Shown here: piece by piece, positions 1 through 5,404 of the stretch
How positions within the stretch are numbered: the stretch's first letter is position 1
Layout: every line of letters starts with the position of its first letter
Assembly: GCA_002496725.1 (NCBI GenBank)
Contig: DALI01000054.1
Span: 1 to 13,863 of the forward strand
From: Euryarchaeota archaeon UBA181
GTDB lineage: Archaea; Thermoplasmatota; Poseidoniia; Poseidoniales; Thalassarchaeaceae
Direction: 5' to 3'
DNA: 13,863 nucleotides
Notes under the pieces: generated by a model
The model's database searches: none
Told to the model about the DNA's origin: nothing
The model's input: the letters and a program-made list of their open reading frames with translations, nothing else
Program-made: the position numbers and the translations under genes

Positions 1-747
1 ATCAAGCACCTTCTCACAAGCAAACTGTGCGACATTTCCGGACCCTGAGATAGAAACCGTGGCACCCTCGAACGATTTGCCAGTAGTTGCTAGCATTTCA
101 CGTGCGAAGTATACGAGACCATATCCAGTGGCCTCAGGCCTGATTAGAGATCCACCGTATGACCGGCCCTTGCCAGTCAATACCCCTGTAAACTCATTGG
201 CAAGCTTCCTATACATGCCAAATAGATATCCTATCTCACGCCCTCCAACACCGATATCACCTGCAGGAACATCGAGATTCGCACCGATATGTCTCCAAAG
301 CTCCATCATGAAAGACTGGCAGAATCTCATTACTTCCGCATCGGATCTGCCTTTGGGATTGAAGTCAGATCCTCCTTTCCCCCCTCCCATTGGAAGACCC
401 GTTAGACTATTTTTGAAAACTTGCTCAAATGCCAGGAATTTCAGAATAGATTGGTTTACACTCGGATGAAATCTCAGGCCTCCTTTGTAAGGGCCGATCG
501 AACTACTCATCTGAATCCTAAATCCTCTGTTTACCTGGAGCTTGCCTTCATCATCGTACCATGGAACTCTGAACTGAATAATCCTCTCAGCCTCTACCAT
601 TGCTTCAATTACAGGCATATACTCAGGGTACTCCTTGATCACTGGCGAGAGGCTGTCTAATACTTCCTCTACAGCCTGATGAAACTCTAGCTGGTTCGGG
701 TCTCTTGCAATTACGCTCTCATATACTGATTTAATTTTGCTGTCCAT
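1..747 (-). CDS. gdhA: NADP-type glutamate dehydrogenase, N-terminal 249 residues (cut by window edge)
   Basis: This enzyme interconverts 2-oxoglutarate plus ammonium and glutamate, linking nitrogen assimilation to the TCA cycle in the cytoplasm. The visible part holds the substrate-binding domain: GPYKGGLRFHPSVN at residues 85-98, the catalytic-lysine motif PMGGGKGGSDF at 119-129 (K124 matches the E. coli GdhA active-site lysine), and VPAGDIGVGGREIGY at 160-174. It then enters the dinucleotide fold at SGSGNVAQFA (234-243), where the window ends. E. coli GdhA has 447 residues, so a little over half is seen. The sequence follows the bacterial/eukaryotic hexameric type (GPYKGGLRFHP) rather than the shorter type common in hyperthermophilic archaea, which suggests ancient transfer from bacteria. 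The ATG at 745-747 is supported by GGTGAG (complement of 752-757) four bases upstream and by family length. Family call is very secure; cofactor preference is inferred from similarity. Confidence 0.96.
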   Translation of the reverse strand, partial: MDSKIKSVYESVIARDPNQLEFHQAVEEVLDSLSPVIKEYPEYMPVIEAMVEAERIIQFRVPWYDDEGKLQVNRGFRIQMSSSIGPYKGGLRFHPSVNQSILKFLAFEQVFKNSLTGLPMGGGKGGSDFNPKGRSDAEVMRFCQSFMMELWRHIGANLDVPAGDIGVGGREIGYLFGMYRKLANEFTGVLTGKGRSYGGSLIRPEATGYGLVYFAREMLATTGKSFEGATVSISGSGNVAQFACEKVLD

Positions 748-751
748 AGCA

Positions 752-757
752 CTCACC
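752..757 (-). promoter_or_regulatory. Ribosome binding site of glutamate dehydrogenase
   Basis: On the minus strand GGTGAG lies four bases before the ATG at 747. It matches the archaeal anti-Shine-Dalgarno core (GGAGGTGA) and supports this start. Confidence 0.5.
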
Positions 758-817
758 GGTTGTTGAACGATTCCTAACTTAGGTACCGGGCGCTTACGCT
801 ACCCGCCTTGCCCTTTT

Positions 818-827
818 GAATTATATC
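818..827 (-). promoter_or_regulatory. TATA-like box for glutamate dehydrogenase
   Basis: Minus-strand GATATAATTC lies about 75 bases before the gdhA start, preceded by a purine-rich stretch (CGGAGG) in the place of a BRE. With the usual archaeal spacing, transcription would begin near 797, giving a leader of about 50 bases. This is the most AT-rich, TATA-like element in the 108-base gap between the two minus-strand genes. It suggests gdhA has its own promoter rather than depending only on the HD gene upstream. Confidence 0.35.
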
Positions 828-837
828 CCTCCGAGAT

Positions 838-848
838 GTAAAAAATGA
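838..848 (-). terminator. Possible T-tract terminator of the HD phosphohydrolase gene
   Basis: On the minus strand a run of six T (complement of 840-845) follows the HD gene stop codon (856-858) by about ten bases. Archaeal RNA polymerase commonly terminates at such U-rich stretches without a hairpin. The element is short and unproven. Confidence 0.3.
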
Positions 849-855
849 CATCAAA

Positions 856-2184
856 TTAAGTGAATAACAGGTCTTCGGAAACCTTTCTCACTTTGTCTTC
901 AAAACCAGGAAGGGTCATCACATAGAATACGGCTTGGCTAACCTGCCTGTTTCGAAGGGCCTCCGCGATTGGCGTGTGTTCCCTTAGCCACCTGGTCCTG
1001 CCATCATCTCCAATTATCCTGATATCAACCTGTGACATTCTCGGCTCCGCCAACAGGAGCTTGATATTTGGAACGTCTATAGCCACATAGCCGGCATCTA
1101 GTCCAGCGCGCCTAGCTATCTGATCTTCGAAATCTCTTCTCTTGTCGGAGTCTGAGGCTAGATCTGTGAGTAGATTGATATCTTGCTCGCTGAGTTCTTG
1201 TCTCCTCCTAGATAAACAAACTTTGAGCAGTTGTCTGTACTTGAGCCTGCGTATCATATCTCGAGCAAAATCTCCTGCCTCGTGGAGTACATGCCAGATT
1301 TCGGCATCGACCCTCCTCTGAAGATCCAAAGAGTCGGGGATTGACTCTTCACTACGTTCTACTGCTCTTGAAAGCATTACTTCAGTAACTCTAGTTACCC
1401 TGTGGAAATATACAGCGCTGTACATTAGGCCCCTAGCTACTAGCATTCCCTCGAGTGCTGGTAAACCTCCTTCCTCGACAGAGATATCCCCCCCATGTCT
1501 TTCGAGGCACATAATCAGTCTTCTATGATCGATGACCCCATGCTTGACACCAGTGAAATGAGAATCCCTCAACAGGTAATCTATTTGGTCGCAATCAATA
1601 GGGCCGTGAACCAAATGTGCCATTGTCTTATCATCTTCAACAAAATTCGAACTTCCCTCTGACCAAGAAAGAAGGTTTCTCTCAGAGCCTCTAGCATCAG
1701 GTCCCCTGATCAAGCTAGCAACCTCCTTGGGATCTATCCCATGCCTCTCAAGAATTTCGGGAACTGTTTTTCTATCCTGGAATGATGATGCCTCCCCCTC
1801 TCTCAAAACATCATAATCTCCAAGTATGATTCCTTCAGTTATTGACATATGATCCATTCCCCCTCTTTCATGCAATATATGCTCAAGAGTGTGCGAATAC
1901 GGGCCATGCCCTACATCGTGAAGAAGCGCCGCTACACTCACAGCATCAGTCTCATCAGCGTTTAGACCGAGAGAATCTGACATCATCCCAGCAACATGAG
2001 AAACTCCTAATGAATGCTCAAAACGGGTGTGATGAGCCCCGGGAAAAACTAAGTGCGCCAGTCCTAACTGCTTGATGTGACTTAATTTATTCATCTCTGG
2101 TGTTTTGAGAAGCTCTTCTCTGACTCCGTCAATCCTGAAATGTCCATGGATTGCATCATTGATTGTCTTCACAGTGGACCCCAT
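856..2184 (-). CDS. HD-domain phosphohydrolase (COG1078/SAMHD1-like, likely dNTP or nucleotide hydrolase)
   Basis: The protein is a predicted soluble, metal-dependent phosphohydrolase of 442 residues. Counting from the ATG at 2184, the family opening TINDAIHGHF lies at 7-16. The first ligand is H57 in HTRFEHSLGV, the HD pair is H89/D90 in LLHDVGHGPYSH, and the distal aspartate is D199 in DCDQIDYLLRDS, the region equivalent to DKWDYFARD of human SAMHD1. All four metal ligands are therefore present. SAMHD1-like relatives cleave dNTPs to deoxynucleoside and triphosphate, but other members act on other nucleotides, so the substrate is inferred. The frame can be extended to a TTG at 2226, adding 14 residues (LLAVPFKGGN-type). 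I prefer the ATG because the family motif starts just after it. A TTG start would fit a leaderless message. It is divergent from the RHH regulator and followed by gdhA on the same strand. Confidence 0.92.
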   Translation of the reverse strand: MGSTVKTINDAIHGHFRIDGVREELLKTPEMNKLSHIKQLGLAHLVFPGAHHTRFEHSLGVSHVAGMMSDSLGLNADETDAVSVAALLHDVGHGPYSHTLEHILHERGGMDHMSITEGIILGDYDVLREGEASSFQDRKTVPEILERHGIDPKEVASLIRGPDARGSERNLLSWSEGSSNFVEDDKTMAHLVHGPIDCDQIDYLLRDSHFTGVKHGVIDHRRLIMCLERHGGDISVEEGGLPALEGMLVARGLMYSAVYFHRVTRVTEVMLSRAVERSEESIPDSLDLQRRVDAEIWHVLHEAGDFARDMIRRLKYRQLLKVCLSRRRQELSEQDINLLTDLASDSDKRRDFEDQIARRAGLDAGYVAIDVPNIKLLLAEPRMSQVDIRIIGDDGRTRWLREHTPIAEALRNRQVSQAVFYVMTLPGFEDKVRKVSEDLLFT

Positions 2185-2241
2185 GCTTCCGAGTATGTTT
2201 CCCCCCTTGAATGGAACTGCCAACAATAACTAAACAAATGT

Positions 2242-2261
2242 AAATACAAAAAAATGTATTT
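2242..2261. repeat. Inverted repeat AAATACA-N6-TGTATTT
   Basis: The arms AAATACA (2242-2248) and TGTATTT (2255-2261) are perfect complements separated by six A. The right arm overlaps the 14-bp palindrome at 2258-2271. The heptamer AAATGTA also occurs twice in direct orientation (2236-2242 and 2252-2258), sixteen bases apart. The element may be an operator or may overlap the minus-strand core promoter of the HD gene. Confidence 0.45.
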
Positions 2262-2271
2262 CAATTGAAAT
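2258..2271. promoter_or_regulatory. Perfect 14-bp palindrome, candidate RHH operator
   Basis: ATTTCAATTGAAAT is identical to its reverse complement. It lies about 60 bases before the RHH start and about 75 bases before the HD start. RHH (CopG/Arc/MetJ-type) proteins bind short symmetric sites as paired dimers and often regulate their own promoter, so autoregulation with co-control of the HD gene is a reasonable inference. Confidence 0.45.
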
Positions 2272-2280
2272 TCATATGAG

Positions 2281-2292
2281 ATACAATTAATA
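2281..2292 (+). promoter_or_regulatory. TATA-like box for the RHH regulator gene
   Basis: ATACAATTAATA lies about 40-48 bases before the ATG at 2330. With a 25-base spacing, transcription would start near 2312, leaving a short leader that includes AGGGGAT (2319-2325), a weak ribosome binding site. Confidence 0.35.
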
Positions 2293-2329
2293 CCCCCCTT
2301 CTCTCTCGCAAGGTCAGTAGGGGATCACG

Positions 2330-2698
2330 ATGACAGGCCACAGCCCAATGGTTTCGCTCAGAATACCTGAGGACCACATTCTAGAATTAGACAGACTAGT
2401 GGGCTTCGATGGCATGAGGAACAGATCTGATGTCATCAGATTCGCCGTTAGGAAGTATCTCTCAGATGAACACCAAGTGACTGGCGAAAGGGTACAGGTG
2501 GATCTAGGGCCCGATCTAAGTTCAAGAATGGAAGATTTCTGTAGATTACATGGAGAAAGACCCGATACAGTACTCCGGCAAGCCGCTAGGGAGCACATTA
2601 GGAGGGTTTCAATTGGAGATGCTGAGATTGGAGACTTGATATCTTCCAGAATGAATGAGTTGCGAGAAAGAAGTAATGACGATTCAAACGCTATATGA
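2330..2698 (+). CDS. Ribbon-helix-helix (CopG/Arc-like) DNA-binding regulator, apparently two RHH units in tandem
   Basis: A small regulator of 122 residues. The first RHH unit spans about residues 7-46: strand VSLRIP, helix EDHILELDRLV, turn, then helix NRSDVIRFAVRKYLS with the typical R-S-D...R.A...YL pattern. A second, weaker copy follows at about 54-93: strand RVQVDLG, helix PDLSSRMEDFCRLH, turn, then helix ERPDTVLRQAAREHIRR. Ordinary RHH proteins have one unit and dimerise, so this chain could form the fold as an intramolecular pair. The C-terminal tail (94-122) is charged and probably helical. A second ATG at 2348 (M7) lies right at the first strand and is an alternative start. The gene is divergent from the HD hydrolase, with symmetric sequences in between that may be its operator. 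A short ORF begins ten bases after its stop. DNA targets beyond that are unknown. Confidence 0.85.
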   Translation: MTGHSPMVSLRIPEDHILELDRLVGFDGMRNRSDVIRFAVRKYLSDEHQVTGERVQVDLGPDLSSRMEDFCRLHGERPDTVLRQAAREHIRRVSIGDAEIGDLISSRMNELRERSNDDSNAI

Positions 2699-2708
2699 GG
2701 CGAGGGAA

Positions 2709-2831
2709 ATGTGTGAGGATGGGATGCACAGAACCACCGCGGGGGGGCCGAAAGGCCCCCTCGCACCCAAATTCAAGGGCCTTGACGGGCTCAGAAGTAG
2801 GGCCAAGGAAGGATTGACTTCTAGATACTAG
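2709..2831 (+). CDS. Possible small basic protein, 40 residues
   Basis: An ATG at 2709 opens 40 sense codons ending at TAG 2829-2831. It starts ten bases after the RHH stop and is preceded by the purine-rich GAGGCGAGGG (2697-2706), a plausible ribosome binding site. The product is basic and rich in glycine and proline in the middle (TTAGGPKGPLAPKFKG at residues 9-24) with a charged end (LRSRAKEGLTSRY). Its arginines use only AGA/AGG, as the larger neighbours prefer. It would be translationally linked to the RHH gene. No family is recognised. The alternative is that this stretch is untranslated and only holds the strong hairpin at 2739-2764, which lies wholly inside the frame. The ORF could occur by chance in a GC-rich spacer. 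Confidence 0.35.
   Translation: MCEDGMHRTTAGGPKGPLAPKFKGLDGLRSRAKEGLTSRY
2739..2764 (+). other. Strong 11-bp hairpin with GAAA tetraloop
   Basis: The arms at 2739-2749 and 2754-2764 pair over 11 positions, with one G-U pair, around a GAAA loop. A GNRA loop and the G-U pair are favourable only in plus-strand RNA, since the reverse strand would have a TTTC loop and an A-C mismatch. It lies 40 bases after the RHH stop and inside the possible 40-codon ORF. No T-tract follows, so it is not a classical intrinsic terminator. It may stabilise the 3' end of the regulator mRNA, act as a processing or pausing site, or be part of a small RNA. Confidence 0.6.
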
Positions 2832-2890
2832 ACTGGCAAAGTGGAAAACTCGACCCAATCTTCTTGGCCGTCCTATTCTCGGTTTGTCAT

Positions 2891-4891
2891 ATGGGGACCG
2901 CGGATGGAGACATATCCACTATTTTCTTCGCCCACGAATCAGTAAGGGAATCGCAAAAAGAGATGATTGCGGATGGGATTAGCGTCCTCTCGGAAGGCGG
3001 TTTCCTACTTGCCGCGGCGCCAACTGGTATTGGAAAAACAGCAGCAGCCTTGGCATCGGCTATACAAGCCTCGTTTGATAACAATCTATCTACTGAGAGA
3101 GCCAAAATAATCTTCATGACTGGGCGACAATCTCAACATCGTATTGTTGTGGATACCGTACGTCAAATTAACACAATGATTCCAGAAGGAATACCCAAAA
3201 TCACGCTAGTTGACATTATTGGGAGAGAGGGGATGTGCGAACATGTTGATACTTCCACGGGAAAATGTACATGCGAGGGAAAAATAGTTGAAGAATCACG
3301 TAAAGCGCGACGTTCTGATTTGAGGAAGAAACTACTAGAAAGTCCCAGGCATGTTGATTGGAGCATAAAATATGGGAGGACACGTAAAATATGTTCTTGG
3401 GCTACTGCTAGATCTACGGCCGGGCATGCTGATATTTTGGTATGCGACTACAATCATGTGTTTGTAGAGAAAATTCAGCAAAGCTCACTACCGGTAATGG
3501 GTATTGATCTGAAAAACACAATCCTGATAATCGATGAGGCGCATAATCTTCCGGATAGAATTAGAAGTGGACTTGAGAGGAGGATTACAGCTAAAGTTTT
3601 CCAAAGGGCCCTTTTTGATGTACAGGAGTACAAAGAGAAATTAGAAGATTCTGAGAGGAAGCTGGATATCCCGCCCTCGGAACGTTTAATCGATGCCATT
3701 TCACTAGAAGGACACCTCAAATCCATCATCGACGCCAACAGTAGTATCACTAGGTGGTTCAGAGAAAAGGTAACTGAGAATGAGATTTCCAAGGGAGATG
3801 ATATGAGACTAGAAGCTAATGAATTCCTAGATGTCATCTCAGAGAGCATAGGGGCAGACATAGAAGATGCTGGCGGCCATATCTCTAGAATTACAGAAAT
3901 GATATCAAGTTTGATGTCAGTTATAATCGACGAGGAAGATTCTGAAGAAGGAGAGGATAATGATTGTACCAGATTAGCAGAGATGCTGGAGATCTGTCTC
4001 GATTACAAAGATAGTCCTGCACTCTCACTCGTTTTTGATGAAATCTTGGAAGAGCCCAGGCTAACTAGTCACTTGCTCGACCCTAGTGTGGTATCAGGGC
4101 CCATCTTTGGAAACTGTAGGGGGTCTATTCTGATGTCGGGGACGCTTTTCCCTCCGGAGATGTATTCAGAGATACTGGGAATATCCAGAGGAAGCTCGGT
4201 TTGCAAGATATACTCATCAGACTTCCCAATTGGGAACAGGCCCGTACTCATAGCCAGTGATGTGACTAGTAAGTATACAGAACGAGAAGGAAGTATTCCA
4301 TTGATTGGCGAGCATGTCAGAGCTGTGATTGAGAATACAAGAGGGAATGTTGCTATCTTCGCCCCTAGCTATTCAATGCTTGAAAGGGTCCATTCGGATT
4401 TTGAAAAATTGGGATGGAGCAGTAAGAGAATTATCAAGGAAGAGCAGCGAATGAGTAAGACGCGCGTAGAAGGAATGATTTCCACCCTCTATGAGCAGAG
4501 GGAGATGGGGGGAGTGGTACTCTTTGGAGTCCTAAATGGGAAGCTTTCCGAAGGTGTTGACTATTCTGATAATATCTTGAATGCAGTAGTTTGTATTGGA
4601 CTTCCTCTACCTCCTCCCAGTGCAAGGCAAGACGCTTTACTGGAGTATTTTACTAAGAAGTTTGATAGAAACAGGGCATGGAAATACGCTAGTCTTCAAC
4701 CAGCTGTCAATAGTATCCTACAAGCCCTAGGAAGGCCGATCAGAAAAAAGGAGGATAGGGCTATTATTGTACTTCTTGAGAAGAGATTATTGGAGAGGAG
4801 AGTGGGGGATTGTATGCCGAGGATGATGAAGATGCAGACTTCAAAACCATCTAGAACAGCAGAGAGAGTAAAGACGTTCTTTGAGCTTTGA
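2891..4891 (+). CDS. XPD/Rad3-family Fe-S DNA helicase (superfamily 2, 5'-3' type)
   Basis: An ATP-driven helicase of 666 residues, probably acting in DNA repair or replication-fork processing as in archaeal XPD. Motifs counted from the ATG at 2891: Q-motif region FFAHESVRESQ (12-22), Walker A APTGIGKT (43-50), DEAH box (215-218), SGTLF (416-420), motif V GKLSEGVD (550-557) and motif VI QALGRPIR (611-618). Four cysteines, C116, C126, C128 and C168 (in KICSWATAR, equivalent to the CPYY cysteine), stand where XPD binds its 4Fe-4S cluster. The middle pair is CxC rather than the usual CxxC. An acidic stretch (DEEDSEEGEDND) lies at about 347-358, in the region expected for the Arch domain. The frame extends to a TTG at 2864, but the ATG is preferred because the conserved Q-motif region follows it closely. 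No clear ribosome binding site is seen. The exact orthology (XPD, DinG or another DEAD_2 helicase) is unsettled. Confidence 0.93.
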   Translation: MGTADGDISTIFFAHESVRESQKEMIADGISVLSEGGFLLAAAPTGIGKTAAALASAIQASFDNNLSTERAKIIFMTGRQSQHRIVVDTVRQINTMIPEGIPKITLVDIIGREGMCEHVDTSTGKCTCEGKIVEESRKARRSDLRKKLLESPRHVDWSIKYGRTRKICSWATARSTAGHADILVCDYNHVFVEKIQQSSLPVMGIDLKNTILIIDEAHNLPDRIRSGLERRITAKVFQRALFDVQEYKEKLEDSERKLDIPPSERLIDAISLEGHLKSIIDANSSITRWFREKVTENEISKGDDMRLEANEFLDVISESIGADIEDAGGHISRITEMISSLMSVIIDEEDSEEGEDNDCTRLAEMLEICLDYKDSPALSLVFDEILEEPRLTSHLLDPSVVSGPIFGNCRGSILMSGTLFPPEMYSEILGISRGSSVCKIYSSDFPIGNRPVLIASDVTSKYTEREGSIPLIGEHVRAVIENTRGNVAIFAPSYSMLERVHSDFEKLGWSSKRIIKEEQRMSKTRVEGMISTLYEQREMGGVVLFGVLNGKLSEGVDYSDNILNAVVCIGLPLPPPSARQDALLEYFTKKFDRNRAWKYASLQPAVNSILQALGRPIRKKEDRAIIVLLEKRLLERRVGDCMPRMMKMQTSKPSRTAERVKTFFEL

Positions 4892-4930
4892 GAACAATGG
4901 GTTCATGCGGCACCGTCTCTTCCGCCCACC

Positions 4931-5404
4931 ATGGAATGGTCAAGAGTTTCGATACTGCAACCAGACAGTAAGGGGCCGGGCATCTTGGATTTGTCCGCAA
5001 TCACAGGGGGCCTGGACACAGATGCCTCACTGTCCCACCGGGAATTTATGTCTGATATCTCACACTTTACAGAAGATATGGAGAGACATAGTGGCTCTAC
5101 TAAACCTGAACTACGGCCAACCATGGACTCCCGGGGAGGGTTTGACTCCATAATATCCTTCGAAGAGGGAGTTTCACTACTGGGTGCTGAAGCACTGGGT
5201 AGCGGGTTGGAGATTCCTCTTTCTAACTCGATTAAGGATGAGGTCACCCTGGAAAAGGCCGATTTGGGAACTGGGCAGGCGATACGTTTGGTCGCCCCTG
5301 AGGGATTTGGCGGTAAGATGAGTAGCTTCATGCTTCCTCATGGTGCAAAAATAGGAGAGGTGTACTGGAATCGAGATAAGTTGAAGATAGATTTAGAATT
5401 TTAA
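4931..5404 (+). CDS. Hypothetical protein, 157 residues
   Basis: I do not recognise this family. The ATG at 4931 follows the helicase stop by 39 bases and is in the same frame, with no ribosome binding site visible, so it is probably co-transcribed with the helicase. The protein is soluble and mildly acidic, with no signal peptide, membrane segment or cysteine. Its first half is polar (GLDTDASLSHREFMSDISHF at about residues 28-47). The second half is glycine-containing and beta-like, closing with GEVYWNRDKLKIDLEF. Its TAA overlaps the stop of the convergent giant gene by four bases. A minus-strand open frame covers 4903-5331, but it is rich in proline and serine and less protein-like. The plus-strand reading is preferred for its balanced composition and its exact fit between the neighbours. 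Its unusually frequent CGN arginine codons are a caution. Confidence 0.62.
   Translation: MEWSRVSILQPDSKGPGILDLSAITGGLDTDASLSHREFMSDISHFTEDMERHSGSTKPELRPTMDSRGGFDSIISFEEGVSLLGAEALGSGLEIPLSNSIKDEVTLEKADLGTGQAIRLVAPEGFGGKMSSFMLPHGAKIGEVYWNRDKLKIDLEF
5401..5404. other. Overlapping convergent stop codons in one TTAA
   Basis: The plus-strand gene ends with TAA at 5402-5404 and the minus-strand giant gene ends with TAA read from 5403 to 5401. The palindromic TTAA supplies both stops. No room is left for separate terminators, so the two transcripts must overlap in antisense. Confidence 0.85.

Larger units (their letters stand above)
2185..2329. promoter_or_regulatory. Divergent control region between the HD hydrolase and RHH regulator
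   Basis: This is the only divergent intergenic space in the window, and it is strongly AT-rich between about 2222 and 2292. It must carry the promoters of both the HD gene (leftward) and the RHH gene (rightward). It holds two overlapping symmetric elements, listed separately, which are suitable as operator sequences. Confidence 0.6.

Noticed and set aside
59..660. Plus-strand open frames opposite glutamate dehydrogenase
   Set aside because: The minus strand encodes unmistakable glutamate dehydrogenase through this whole stretch.
786..806. Weak hairpin in the leader of glutamate dehydrogenase
   Set aside because: Only three continuous base pairs can be formed before mismatches; not enough for a riboswitch or attenuator call.
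2185..2226. TTG-initiated N-terminal extension of the HD hydrolase
   Set aside because: The family opening motif follows directly after the ATG at 2184, and the added residues have no family counterpart. A leaderless TTG start remains possible.
2314..2766. Minus-strand open frame over the RHH gene
   Set aside because: It lies opposite a gene with a clear RHH fold, and its product is serine- and leucine-rich without recognisable motifs.
2864..2890. TTG-initiated extension of the helicase by nine residues
   Set aside because: The ATG at 2891 leaves a normal distance to the Q-motif region and no ribosome binding site favours the TTG.
4903..5331. Minus-strand open frame of 142 codons opposite the hypothetical gene
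   Set aside because: It could follow the giant gene in an operon, but its proline/serine-rich product looks like the reverse of a real gene. The plus-strand reading has a more normal composition. It is not fully excluded.
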